Positions 26,963-35,955 of a DNA stretch of 45,211 nucleotides are shown piece after piece. A program made the position numbers and the translations under genes. The stretch comes from Granulicella sp. (lineage in GTDB: Bacteria; Acidobacteriota; Terriglobia; Terriglobales; Acidobacteriaceae), in contig JANYLK010000165.1 in NCBI GenBank assembly GCA_025357875.1, positions 1 to 45,211 of the forward strand, written 5' to 3'. The first letter of the stretch is position 1; every line of letters begins with the position of its first letter. Below the pieces are notes generated by a model. The model had not been told where the DNA came from. It did not search any database and saw only the letters and a list, made by a program, of their open reading frames with translations.

Positions 26963-28417
26963 ATGAAGTCGACGAAGACTCAAACGAATGAAGCGGACGC
27001 CAAGCGTAATTCACTGCGAAGCATCGTCACGATGTCCATGGCACTCGCGATCACAGGCGGATTAGTTGCGTGCGGTGGCAGCAATACAGGTCCGGCCCCT
27101 GTCACGACACCGACCTCTGCCGCAAAGACCGTTGTCCAGGTGAACATGGGAGATGCGCCGGCGGATTGGATGCTTGCCTTTTCCATGAATATTAATTCGT
27201 TGGCACTCACCGGGAGCAATGGAACATTCAGTGCGGTCTCGTCAGGCATGACGATGGAGATGATGCATCTGATGGGAACGATGCAGCCGCTAGCACTGGT
27301 CTCCGCACCACAGGGCACCTATACGAGCGCATCGATCAGCATAGGTTCCGCAATCGTGATGTATATGGACCCCGCTACCAAATCAGTGGTGCAGAAGGCG
27401 ATTACAGGCCCCATTTCCGCAGCTATAACCTTTACCAGTCCGATCGTTGTAGGGGCCACGCCGATGGCCATTGGCTTCGATCTCGACCTCGCCAATTCTG
27501 TCACGATGGATGCCGGCGGCAATCCGAAGATGAACCCGGTGTTTCACGTTACGTCGGGCATGCAAGGTGCCGGAAATCCGCTGGATTCATCCAATGGCGG
27601 CATCCAGCATATGATGGGTGCGGTCTCCAGCACGTCGAGCAATTCATTCAGCATGACCTCGCTACAGGCTGCCCAGACGTTCACCTTCGCTACAAATTTG
27701 TCCACGAGTTTCGACAACATCACCAACATGAGCATGATGACAGGTGGGATGCTCGTGCTCGTGGATGCCAGCATGCAACCCGATGGATCGATGATGGCGA
27801 CCAAATTGCAGTCCATGATGAATGCAGGAGGCGTGATGGCTAGCGGCGTGATCACCTCAGTGACTGGACAGCCGGCAACTCAACTGACGATGGTGGCGCA
27901 AAACGGATCTGGCACAGGCATGATGGCGTCTGCGTTTGCCGCTGGGGCATCCGTGAGTATAAGCGGCAGTACCGTTTTTCAAATCAACCAGGACGAAATA
28001 GATATGTCGAACCTGCCATTTGCGATGACCTTCGACGCAAGACATATCTACGCGGGACAAAGTGTGATGCCGGTTAGTTCCAGCGGTATGGGATCAAGCG
28101 GCGGCATGATGGGTGGGAATTCAATGGGAGGCTCCATTGCCTCGACTGGCGTTACGTTAGAGCCGCAGGGGCTGAGCGGCGTTGTAGCTACTACGATCAC
28201 CAGTGGATCGAGGACCAGTTTCATACTTGCCCTTCCTTCCGATTGCGCTTTCACGACGCTCACTGGAGGCAACTCTGTCATCGTCTTTCAACAACCGGGA
28301 ACGATAGTCTCGGGCACATCACCCATCGCAGGGGGCGCTATCGTTCATGTCTTCGGTTTGTTGTCCATGGACGCTGGCCATTGGAAAATGGTGGCGGCCA
28401 AAATCGAGTCAAACTAG
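26963..28417 (+). CDS. Methionine-rich DUF4382-like lipoprotein, putative copper-binding
   Basis: 484 aa with a cytoplasmic N-terminus, a hydrophobic segment and lipobox (LVACGG) at about residue 37, so it is probably a periplasmic lipoprotein. The part after the lipobox (VVQVNMGDAPADWMLAFSMN, INSLALTG) resembles DUF4382, and the later part (ASGVITSVTGQPATQLTMVA) resembles DUF5666-like beta modules. By my count about 43 residues are Met, clustered in MTMEMMHLMGTM, MSMMTGGM, GSMMATKLQSMM and GMGSSGGMMGGNSMGG, a pattern that binds Cu(I) in the periplasm. Copper is inferred from the Met clusters and from the multicopper oxidase, Met-rich TolC and other genes downstream. GAAAGGA at 26951-26957 supports ATG 26963. 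Confidence 0.72.
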   Translation: MKSTKTQTNEADAKRNSLRSIVTMSMALAITGGLVACGGSNTGPAPVTTPTSAAKTVVQVNMGDAPADWMLAFSMNINSLALTGSNGTFSAVSSGMTMEMMHLMGTMQPLALVSAPQGTYTSASISIGSAIVMYMDPATKSVVQKAITGPISAAITFTSPIVVGATPMAIGFDLDLANSVTMDAGGNPKMNPVFHVTSGMQGAGNPLDSSNGGIQHMMGAVSSTSSNSFSMTSLQAAQTFTFATNLSTSFDNITNMSMMTGGMLVLVDASMQPDGSMMATKLQSMMNAGGVMASGVITSVTGQPATQLTMVAQNGSGTGMMASAFAAGASVSISGSTVFQINQDEIDMSNLPFAMTFDARHIYAGQSVMPVSSSGMGSSGGMMGGNSMGGSIASTGVTLEPQGLSGVVATTITSGSRTSFILALPSDCAFTTLTGGNSVIVFQQPGTIVSGTSPIAGGAIVHVFGLLSMDAGHWKMVAAKIESN

Positions 28418-28630
28418 GCCACTGCTTCGGCTTGCAAGCCAGACTCATGCCGCTCTTCGTGGCAAATCGACCTATTCACCCGTCGTATTCTCCTGTAGAT
28501 CGCAGATGTCATTGGGTGCGGTGGGTGGGGTAATTCACGTTGGTTGTTTTCATAGCTGTAGAGACCGGCTTACATCTCGTGTGACACTGTCGGGCAGGGA
28601 CGACAAAAATCTCTAAAGGGAGGGGCGAAC
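28418..28630. other. Intergenic region, nothing recognised
   Basis: About 210 bases between the lipoprotein gene and the leader/methyltransferase start. It holds a short perfect palindrome, GGCTTGCAAGCC, near 28429-28440, but no gene and no convincing terminator. Confidence 0.4.
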
Positions 28631-28681
28631 ATGGTTATCATGCGGGCATTCCATGCAACCGCTGGTATGAAAGGTGGCTGA
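28631..28681 (+). CDS. Possible 16-residue leader ORF before the methyltransferase gene
   Basis: ATG 28631 is preceded at a good distance by AAGGGAGGGG (28616-28625), the strongest ribosome site in this stretch. The frame encodes MVIMRAFHATAGMKGG and stops at TGA 28679-28681, five bases before the likely methyltransferase start. It may be a coupled leader peptide, or the fossil of a longer upstream start. No homology can be judged at this length. Confidence 0.3.
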   Translation: MVIMRAFHATAGMKGG

Positions 28682-28685
28682 TGAA

Positions 28686-29303
28686 ATGGGAACTGGATTG
28701 AAAGACCACTGGGAAACGATTTACGCGTCAAAAGCTGATGCCCAACTTAGCTGGCATCAGTTGGAGCTTGGCGCTTCGTACAAACTCATTACCGAGTTCG
28801 CCAAAGCGGGCAGTAGCGTCATCGACATTGGGGGCGGATCGTCCTCCTTGGCAGGTCAATTGGCGATGGATGGGTTTAGGCCGATCACGGTGCTCGATAT
28901 TTCAAAGGCGGCCTTAGCGAGAGCAAGAAGCCGCGTTACCCAGTCGCTCCAAGTTGAAATGGCCTGGCGGGTAGGCGACATCCTCACGAATCCTGAACTA
29001 CCCCCGTGTGACGTTTGGCATGACCGTGCCGTCTTCCATTTCCTGGTTGAATCTGGAGATCAGGCTTGTTACGTGGAACTCGCCGCGCGGACGATCAAGC
29101 AACGCGGCATTTTGATTGTGGGAACTTTTGCGTCCGATGGACCGGAAAGGTGTAGCGGTTTACCTGTCCAACGCTACGATCAAGAGTGTCTGGCTAATGT
29201 TTTTGGGGCAGACTTTGATTTGAAGCGGGCAGACATCGAGCAACACGTGACCCCTTCTGGCGTGCGACAGCCGTTTGTATATGTGGTGATGGAACACCGC
29301 TAG
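28686..29303 (+). CDS. Class I SAM-dependent methyltransferase
   Basis: 205 aa from ATG 28686 (MGTGLKDHWETIYASKADAQ), with AAGGTGG at 28671-28677 as ribosome site; an in-frame GTG at 28674 lies inside that site. The Rossmann SAM motif is SSVIDIGGGSSSLAGQL, the second acidic loop ITVLDISKAALARAR, and WRVGDIL and CDVWHDRAVFHFLV follow. The HWETIYASKADAQLSWHQ start is typical of a methyltransferase group found beside metal and metalloid resistance genes, with TehB/thiopurine-type enzymes as distant relatives. The substrate is unknown. It stands at the head of the pump region, which argues for a role in detoxification. Confidence 0.82.
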   Translation: MGTGLKDHWETIYASKADAQLSWHQLELGASYKLITEFAKAGSSVIDIGGGSSSLAGQLAMDGFRPITVLDISKAALARARSRVTQSLQVEMAWRVGDILTNPELPPCDVWHDRAVFHFLVESGDQACYVELAARTIKQRGILIVGTFASDGPERCSGLPVQRYDQECLANVFGADFDLKRADIEQHVTPSGVRQPFVYVVMEHR

Positions 29304-29401
29304 TTGGCCACTCACGCCTCAAGGAAGCTATTACGTCCTTCTACAGCTACATTGAGGGCAGGGAAGTTTACCGCGATACCTTCTTTCGGATTGCCAACAA
29401 G

Positions 29402-30126
29402 GTCCGGACGGTGAATGACGCCAATGCAATTCTTCCGTCGGGCGATGTGAAGCTCGGACCCACTGACTTTAACATTTACACCAATTCGCAGTTTCCGAAT
29501 GTGGGAGAGATCGACCGCCTTCCGCTTAAAACCAGCGGGAACGGTCAGTTGCTGATCGCCGACATCGGTTAGGCCAAAGACTCTTCTGCCATTCAGACAA
29601 ACATCGTGCGCGTCGATGGACAGCATTCGGTATATCTGCCAATTCTCAAGCAGGGCGGTGGCAGCAATTCCATTTCGATTGTGAATGGCGTACGCGACGG
29701 CCTGAAGCATCTTGTCGATATTCCCAACTCACTCAAGACTGGCGTTGTCTTCGATCAATCGGAATTGGTGAAGACAGCCATCAAGAATCTAGGCAGCGAA
29801 GGGGGAACAGGCCTCGTTCTGACCGCGTTGATGATCTTAATTTTTCTCGGTAGCATGCGGGCTACTGTCGGTGTAATGCTATCGATTCCACTCTCCGCGC
29901 TGGCGGCACTCCTTGCTCAAAACTTTATGGGCGGCACAATCAACTCGATGGTGATCGGTGGTCTGGCTCTGGTGTTTTCGCGGCTTATTGATAATTCGGT
30001 CGTGGTACTTGAGAACATTTTCCGTCATCTCGAGATGGGCAAATCCCCAAGCGAAGCGGCAGAGAAAGGTGGACAGGAGGTCGCACTCCCGGTACTCGCT
30101 GCTACCTTTACTACGGCGATTGTCTC
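29402..30126 (+). pseudogene. RND (HAE1/CusA-like) efflux pump pseudogene, central part
   Basis: An inner-membrane RND transporter fragment that lacks its 5' third. It reads VRTVNDANAILPSGDVKLGP, TNSQFPNVGEIDRLPLKTSG, LLIADIG, then TAG (29570-29572), AKDSSAIQTNIVRVDGQHSV, and the membrane helices around LVLTALMILIFLGSMRATVG with SRLIDNSVVVLENIFRHLEM, the conserved TM4 Asp region. A one-base deletion near 30121-30126 (expected IVFFPV) moves the coding frame. About 90 bases before 29402 are open in the same frame (AITSFYSYIEGREVYRD) but are not RND sequence I recognise; they mark a deletion junction just after the methyltransferase gene. Confidence 0.82.
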
Positions 30127-31341
30127 TTCCCGGTTGTGTTTCTCTACGGTGTCAGTCGCTACCTCTTTACAGCACTTGCTCTTTCACCAGTCCTCTCGCT
30201 ATTTGCGTCCTACGCGGTCGCAATGACAGTGGTGCCGCTGTTCTGCGCAAGCTTTATCAAGAACGCGCACAACGAAGCCGCACATCACGCCGGCGGAAGC
30301 CCATTTCAGATCTTTGCGCGCTAGTTCAATCGGCACTGCGACAAGATATTGGTGCACTATGACATAGCCGTCAGAAAGAGTCTCTTCCGGCCCGCCGCTA
30401 TCGTGATTGGCGTCCTCGGCGTATTTTTACTTAGCCTGGGGCTATATCCGTTACTTGGTCTATCCTTTTTCCTGCGAACGGATCCAAGCCAGTTCGTCAT
30501 CAATGCGAAAACTCCGAGCGGCACTCGCATTGAACCGGCTGATGAATACGTGGCCCATATCGAACAGGACATTCGCAACGTAATTCCGGGGAAAGATCTC
30601 GGTATGATCGTCTCCAACATCGGCACTACTCCAGGTTTTTCTGCCATTTATTCCAGTAATTCTGGTCCACACACCGCGTTCATCCAAGTGAGTCTGAATA
30701 AGGGGCACAGCAAGAGCAGTTTTGCCTATATGTCTCTAGGGCGGAGCAAACTGCGTCAAGTTCTCCCGGAAATATCGACTTACTTCCAAACCGGCGGTCT
30801 CGTCGATGTGGTAGTGAACCCTGGCCTCCCCGCTCCAATCGATATTCAGGTAAGCGGAAACAACCTTAAAGAGGCGTCCGCCGCCGTTGTTTTGGCGAAG
30901 AAGATCCGGGCCCTCGATGGCGTTGGCGATGTTCTCATCCCGCAGGACGGTGACTATCCAGGATTGAATCTGCAAGTCAATCGCGAGATGGCTGGACGCC
31001 TCGGGCTCTCGTCCCGGGAAGTCGTGAACAATGTCATGACCGCGCTGACCTCGAACGCGATGATCGCGCCAAACTCTTGGGACGATCCCAAGAGTGGGAA
31101 CAGTTACCTGATTGCGGTGCAATATCCCGAGTCACAGATGAAATCGCTTCAGGATCTCAGTCAGATTCCGATCCGGTCCCACAATGGGGAAATCGCTACG
31201 AACCTGGGTGCAGTCGTACAGATACTGCCGATGAAATCGCCGACCGAGGTCGATCATTATCAATTGCAACGAGTAAACGACATTTATGTCTCACCCTCAG
31301 GACAAGATCTGTGCGGGCTCGCTAGACGTGTCGCTCACGTC
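30127..31341 (+). pseudogene. RND (HAE1/CusA-like) efflux pump pseudogene, second half, truncated
   Basis: After the frameshift the transporter continues FLYGVSRYLFTALALSPVLS, MTVVPLFCASFIKNAH and FQIFAR, then an in-frame TAG (30322-30324) and FNRHCDKILVHYDIAV. The second periplasmic loop is intact: LSFFLRTDPSQFVINAKTPS, MIVSNIGTTPGFSAIYSSNS, PAPIDIQVSGNNL and TALTSNAMIAPNSWDDPKSG, through EVDHYQLQRVNDIYVSPSGQ. Sequence similarity ends near 31341, before the second block of six helices, where a universal-stress-protein remnant is joined. The gene therefore lacks both ends and cannot give a working pump. Confidence 0.83.
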
Positions 31342-31368
31342 ATCTCAAGTACGCCGCTTCAAGCCGGG

Positions 31369-31792
31369 GCTCTGAAGATTCGACGGATTCTCTACGCGAC
31401 CGACTGCAAGCCCGATGTTACCTATGCGGGCCGTTTGCCACTGCTTTTGCAGAAACATTCAACGCAGACCTTGACGTTCTGAACGTAGTGCGTTCGAGTG
31501 ATAGGGACCATGCTGAGCGTCTTGATCGAGTTCAGCATCATTTTTATGGTGCTGTCGAAGCGGTCATGCCCGAGTACGCTAGTCAGGTCTGTAAGCCATA
31601 CGCATTCGCAAGCATGAGAAACCGCATACAGATACCCTGGCTCACATAGTCCAGCGCCAGATTGCCTTGTTGATTCTTGGTCTGCATCGGAGTGCGCACC
31701 TCGGCATGCAAAATCTAACCTCAGGAGCATTTCCCATCATCGTTAGGGCAGGGTGCCCGGTCATAACAGTCGCTTTGGGCTTAGGTGCCTAG
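31369..31792 (+). pseudogene. Universal stress protein (UspA-like) remnant
   Basis: Fused to the broken RND frame is KIRRILYATD, the N-terminal strand and nucleotide loop of a Usp domain. After a one-base shift the same protein goes on with AFAETFNADLDVLNVVRSSD and AVEAVMPEYASQ. After another shift the C-terminal Usp motif is readable: LLILGLHRSAHLGMQNLTSG and FPIIVRAGCPVITV, ending at TAG 31790-31792. Nearly the whole domain is there, but in three frames. Confidence 0.7.
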
Positions 31793-31842
31793 CTCCCACA
31801 CCAGATTGTTACTGTAAATATAGAAGGACGGAGGGATAGAAT

Positions 31843-32019
31843 ATGGCGGCGAATCCGAACAGGATAAATCAGGGAAATGGAAATTCACCTTGGCTTGGAC
31901 TGGCTAAATTCGTATTCATATTGATTTTTGCAGTCTTTGTTTTTCTTCTAGCTAGAAGCATGGTGAGTCATCACTTTTTTAGCGGAGGTCAGCTCAACCA
32001 ACGTGAAACTGGGCCTTAG
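31843..32019 (+). CDS. Small single-pass membrane protein (58 aa), function unknown
   Basis: ATG 31843 has an excellent ribosome site (GGAGGG, 31830-31835, seven bases away). The product has a short hydrophilic N-terminus (AANPNRINQGNGNSPWLG), one membrane helix (FVFILIFAVFVFLLA) and a basic, His-containing tail (SMVSHHFFSGG). It lies between pump remnants and the copper-oxidase genes, all on the same strand. It is a short gene that automatic callers may drop. I know of similar small proteins only as unnamed neighbours of RND genes, so a role as an accessory subunit or membrane metal-handling peptide is a guess. Confidence 0.6.
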   Translation: MAANPNRINQGNGNSPWLGLAKFVFILIFAVFVFLLARSMVSHHFFSGGQLNQRETGP

Positions 32020-32189
32020 AGATAGGGCGGTCAAAACAACACAGAATCCTTTCGTTCGATAAAAACGGCAGGATGATCACGATATCAACTCGGAAAATAG
32101 CACCATAGCGTGGGCTGCCGCTCGTTCCGCCAGGCCACGATCAGAGGCCTTGAATATGGGGCGGATGCCAGATAGAGTAATGTTCACGG

Positions 32190-32633
32190 ATGCGCTTAAG
32201 AGCGACATTGGCGGCCTTGCTGGTAGCTATTGTGTTGTCGAGCTCGTATGTCTCATCGGCCTGTGGCGCTGCTTGCGCGGCGGAAGACTTTCATAGCGGA
32301 CGCAGCGATCGATTAGATACTTCACCAAAATTTGACGTGGCTGAAGTGACTACCTGCCATCATGGCCATCCCTTAGATGGCAAGGCGATCGAGCCGAATA
32401 CCTCTGCTGTCTGGGTAAGCGAATCTGCGGCCTGTGACGATCACGACTGTGACCCGGCTCCTGCTGTTGTACAGAGCAGCGACATACTCAAAAATGGTAG
32501 GTCGTCCAACGCTGCTCTATCGGTCGTGTATCAGGCTACGAAGATGGGGTCTGAAGTACACCGAATTGTGGTACAGATCCCGCCCCTACAAAACACTTCC
32601 CCGCCTTCCGTCAAGACAATCCTGCGCGTATAG
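32190..32633 (+). CDS. Exported Cys/His-rich hypothetical protein in the copper region
   Basis: 147 aa with a signal peptide (RLRATLAALLVAIVLSSSYV) and a mature part that holds metal-ligand clusters: SACGAACAAEDFH, TTCHHGHPL and ACDDHDCDP. The C-terminal part is plain. It is 135 bases upstream of the multicopper oxidase gene on the same strand. CopL-like periplasmic copper proteins have similar Cys/His content, but no real family signature is visible, so copper binding is an inference from composition and place. No strong ribosome site was found for ATG 32190. Confidence 0.6.
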   Translation: MRLRATLAALLVAIVLSSSYVSSACGAACAAEDFHSGRSDRLDTSPKFDVAEVTTCHHGHPLDGKAIEPNTSAVWVSESAACDDHDCDPAPAVVQSSDILKNGRSSNAALSVVYQATKMGSEVHRIVVQIPPLQNTSPPSVKTILRV

Positions 32634-32768
32634 ATCGCGGCTTCGCCGAGCTGACTTCATGTTGCTAGCTCGCGTGCCTCCGTGCGTTCATACCATTGAA
32701 CCTCTGTAGCTCCCCGCGCTGGCGATGCCGGAATATATCCCTTCACTGTTTTCAGGGAGTACTGCATC

Positions 32769-34280
32769 ATGGCCAATCGCCGTTCCTTTCTCCAAAGTGC
32801 CCTCGGCCTCACCGCAGGGTTGTTTACAACTGATAAGTTGCTCGCGGCGACTCCGCAAGGGCAAGCGGAGCAACTCAAGAAGCGTAGAAACAAGATTTCA
32901 GGGCCAGTCTCCAATGCGCCCGTCGTAACTCCAGACGTGGGTGATTTGCCCTTCACTATGGATGGCTACGTGAAGGTGTTTCACCTAATCGCGCAGGTGG
33001 TTGAACAGCAGATCGCTCCAGGCAAAAAGATTCATGTCTGGGGCTTCAACGGTTCAGCGCCGGGACCGACGATTCAGGTGACTCAAGGCGACCGAGTCCG
33101 TGTCATCTTCGACAATCAACTGCCAGAACCCACTTCCATTCATTGGCACGGCTTCGAAGACGAGATCCAGTACGACGGACAGCCTGCTATCAGTCAGCCG
33201 CCGGTAAAGCCGGGGGAGCGCTTCATCTACGAGTTCAATATCCATCAGGAAGGAACGTACTTCTATCACTCGCATATGGCGATGCAGGAGATGGCGGGGA
33301 TGCTCGGCACCTTCGTCATGCACCCGAAGGAACCGTATCGTCCGCATTGTGATAAGGATTTTGCTATCAACCTCCAGGAGTACGCCGTACTGCCCAGCAA
33401 CACTGTCCCAAACACGATGAATATGGAGTTCAACTGGCTACTGCTGAATGGCAAGTCCGGACCCGCGACGACGCCGCTCATCGTTCGCCTAGGGGATCGG
33501 GTGCGTGTGCGATTCGTGAACCTCGGCATGGATCACCATCCCATGCATATCCATGGACACACCTTTTATACGACAGGTACGGAAGGCGGCAGAATTCCAG
33601 AGGCCGGGTGGTGGCCGGGAAATACCGTGCTCGTGGGCGTCGCGCAAAGCCGCACCGTTGAATTCGTCGCGAACAATCCGGGCGACTGGATGCTGCACTG
33701 CCATCTGCCCCACCACATGATGAACCAGATGTCCTCGAACGTCGGCAAGATGACGCGCGTAGGAACGACTGGGATGCCAGCGGGTGTTGACATGAATACC
33801 GGGATGGGAATACTCCAGGGCACGCCCGGTGCACCGCTCGGGGACGACTACGGAACGAGTCTTGGTCGAGGACAAGGGTTTGGTTCCACAGCCGACATGG
33901 CCACAACAAACGGCCCGCTTTCAGATCCGAAAGCGAAAGATGCGATGAAAGCAACGCAGCAAGGTTCCGGTCAGAATATGTCCGGGATGAATATGGGCGG
34001 CATGCAGATGGGCGACATGAAGAGCGACGTGGCTCCGAATGCAGGCGACGTTCCAAACTTTCCTCAGGATGCCTATATGGAAGGGCCAATGATGGCGATG
34101 GACAAGATGGTCGAACGACCGGAGAACTTCGGATTGAGTTCAGGATGGAGTCAGTTCATGCAAGGCATGATGACTTTCGTGCGTGTCCTCCCTCCGGACA
34201 AATACGACGAGGTCATCGCCCGCATGAAGCAAGCGAACCGTCCCAACGATCCTTACGCCTCCATTCTCAACCGCGGTTGA
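32769..34280 (+). CDS. Multicopper oxidase, CopA/CueO-like, Tat-exported
   Basis: 503 aa. The N-terminus ANRRSFLQSALGLTAGLF is a Tat-type signal. All copper-binding motifs are present: SIHWHGFED (His125, His127), TYFYHSHMAM (His167, His169), HHPMHIHGHTF (His257, His260, His262) and LHCHLPHHMMNQM (His310, type 1 Cys311, His312, His315 and Met ligand in that loop). A Met-rich extension follows (NMSGMNMGGMQMGDMKSD), as in periplasmic Cu(I) oxidases, and the end holds GPMMAMDKMVERPENFGLSS. The likely reaction is oxidation of toxic Cu(I) to Cu(II) with O2. It opens a compact block with the TolC and cytochrome genes (25 bases to the next start). Confidence 0.94.
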   Translation: MANRRSFLQSALGLTAGLFTTDKLLAATPQGQAEQLKKRRNKISGPVSNAPVVTPDVGDLPFTMDGYVKVFHLIAQVVEQQIAPGKKIHVWGFNGSAPGPTIQVTQGDRVRVIFDNQLPEPTSIHWHGFEDEIQYDGQPAISQPPVKPGERFIYEFNIHQEGTYFYHSHMAMQEMAGMLGTFVMHPKEPYRPHCDKDFAINLQEYAVLPSNTVPNTMNMEFNWLLLNGKSGPATTPLIVRLGDRVRVRFVNLGMDHHPMHIHGHTFYTTGTEGGRIPEAGWWPGNTVLVGVAQSRTVEFVANNPGDWMLHCHLPHHMMNQMSSNVGKMTRVGTTGMPAGVDMNTGMGILQGTPGAPLGDDYGTSLGRGQGFGSTADMATTNGPLSDPKAKDAMKATQQGSGQNMSGMNMGGMQMGDMKSDVAPNAGDVPNFPQDAYMEGPMMAMDKMVERPENFGLSSGWSQFMQGMMTFVRVLPPDKYDEVIARMKQANRPNDPYASILNRG

Positions 34281-34305
34281 TCGCAGTCCTTTCAGGAGAA
34301 TTTAG

Positions 34306-35955
34306 ATGAAGACCCTAGCCATAATCGCGGTGCTGCTACTTGCAACTGGCGCATGCGCTCAAGACCAATCCATGCCGGGTATGCAGATGCCTGAGACCAA
34401 AAAGCCTGCTACTCGGAGGCGCCAACAGCCCGCTCCAGCGAAGAAGCCCAAGCCCGTCCCACCTCAGAAGGACGACATGCAAGGCATGGACATGGGCAAC
34501 CACCAACCGGACGAAAAGAAGCCCATGGGCGGTATGGATATGGAACACATGCCGGGCATGCAAATGAACTCGCTAAAGGCGCTGGCTCCGAAAGATGCTT
34601 CCGTCACGCATGCCACCATGACGCTGCAAGAGCCCGAAGACCCTTCGCACATGACGGGCAGCAATCTCCCCGCACCCGATTTATTGAAGGATGTTGCAGG
34701 CCGCCAGGCGAAGACGTTGGCAAACTTCCTCGCGATGGCGGATAAGTCGAACCCCACGATTGCGCAGGCAAACGCCCTGGTCCGACGCACTTCTTCTCAG
34801 GCGCGGCAAGCCGGACTCTATCCAAATCCCACAGTCGGCTATCAAGGCGAACAGATACGAGGCGGAAGCTACGGTGGAGGGGAGCACGGCGCATTCATTC
34901 AGCAGACGATTGTTCTCGGAGGCAAGTTAGGTCTTCGCCGCAGTATCTATGACCAGCAGAAGCACTCGGATGAAATCGGCGTCGAGGAACAAACGATTCG
35001 TGTTCATAGCGACGTGACCCAGTCCTTCTACTCTGCGCTCGCCGCGCAGGCCCTGGTAAACGTGAGGCGGCGCTTGCTGGGCGTGACTTTGGATGCGGTC
35101 GAGACAGTGCACCAGCTTGCCAACGTGGGCCAGGCCGACGCACCGGACATTCTGCAAGCGGAAGTCGAAGCAGAGCAAGCTAAGATCGATCTTGTCCGAG
35201 CGCAGCGTGAGTTCTTGCGAAGCTACAGCGAACTAGCGGCGACGGCAGGCCAGCTAAGTGCGGTCGTCTCTCCGCTAACTGGAGATTTTGAAAATCCGCC
35301 GATGGTCAACGTGGATCAGCAGGTAGCGAACATCATCGCCAATAGCCCAGAAGTGCGACGCGCACAGCAGGAAGTAACAGTCGCTGAGGCTCGACTGAAA
35401 GACGCGCGATACGCAGCGATCCCAGATATCCAAGTCAAAGTTGGCGAGCAGTACAACGGAGAGTTTGTTCGCGAGTACCCGAACGTGTCGGCGGGTGCTC
35501 AGAGCTTCGCCAGCGCTGGAATCAACATCCCGATCTGGAACCGCAATCAAGGAAACAAGGAAGCGGCAAGTGTTGAGGTCGAACGCGCCCGTCAGGGTGT
35601 TCAACGCACCCAGCTTGCCCTCCAACACGAAGCCGCGCCGCTCGCTCAGTCGTACGAAACGGCTCGCTTCGAAGCAGATCGATACAAGACGCAGCTTATC
35701 CCTCGCGCACAGCGAGCGTACAAGCTTTATCTGGCGAAGTACCAGAACATGGCACAGGCCTATCCACAAGTGCTGGTATCTCAGAGGACGTTGTTTCAGC
35801 TTCAGGTCAGCTACCTGGTGGCTCTCCGTGAGACTTGGAAGAGTGCGATCGCCTTGCAGGACTTCACGCTTTCCGGAGGTCTCAATGAACCCCAATCGAT
35901 GGGCTCTTCGAGCACCTCGGTCAATTTTCCCGGTGGAAGCGGTGGTGTCGAATGA
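34306..35955 (+). CDS. TolC family outer-membrane efflux protein with Met-rich N-terminus (CusC-like)
   Basis: 549 aa; start ATG 34306 with AGGAG at 34293-34297. A signal peptide (KTLAIIAVLLLATGACAQ) precedes an unusual Met/Pro/Lys-rich stretch of about 80 residues (MPGMQMPETKKP, MQGMDMGNHQPDEKKPMGGM, MEHMPGMQM) that is not part of the TolC barrel. The TolC repeats follow: ALVRRTSSQARQAGLYPNPT, GAFIQQTIVLGGKLGLRRSI, LANVGQADAPDILQAEVEAE and ISINIPIWNRNQG-like AGINIPIWNRNQGN. It would form the exit duct of a copper pump, but the RND partner upstream is broken and no adaptor gene is in the window. The stop overlaps the cytochrome start (ATGA, 35952-35955). Confidence 0.92.
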   Translation: MKTLAIIAVLLLATGACAQDQSMPGMQMPETKKPATRRRQQPAPAKKPKPVPPQKDDMQGMDMGNHQPDEKKPMGGMDMEHMPGMQMNSLKALAPKDASVTHATMTLQEPEDPSHMTGSNLPAPDLLKDVAGRQAKTLANFLAMADKSNPTIAQANALVRRTSSQARQAGLYPNPTVGYQGEQIRGGSYGGGEHGAFIQQTIVLGGKLGLRRSIYDQQKHSDEIGVEEQTIRVHSDVTQSFYSALAAQALVNVRRRLLGVTLDAVETVHQLANVGQADAPDILQAEVEAEQAKIDLVRAQREFLRSYSELAATAGQLSAVVSPLTGDFENPPMVNVDQQVANIIANSPEVRRAQQEVTVAEARLKDARYAAIPDIQVKVGEQYNGEFVREYPNVSAGAQSFASAGINIPIWNRNQGNKEAASVEVERARQGVQRTQLALQHEAAPLAQSYETARFEADRYKTQLIPRAQRAYKLYLAKYQNMAQAYPQVLVSQRTLFQLQVSYLVALRETWKSAIALQDFTLSGGLNEPQSMGSSSTSVNFPGGSGGVE

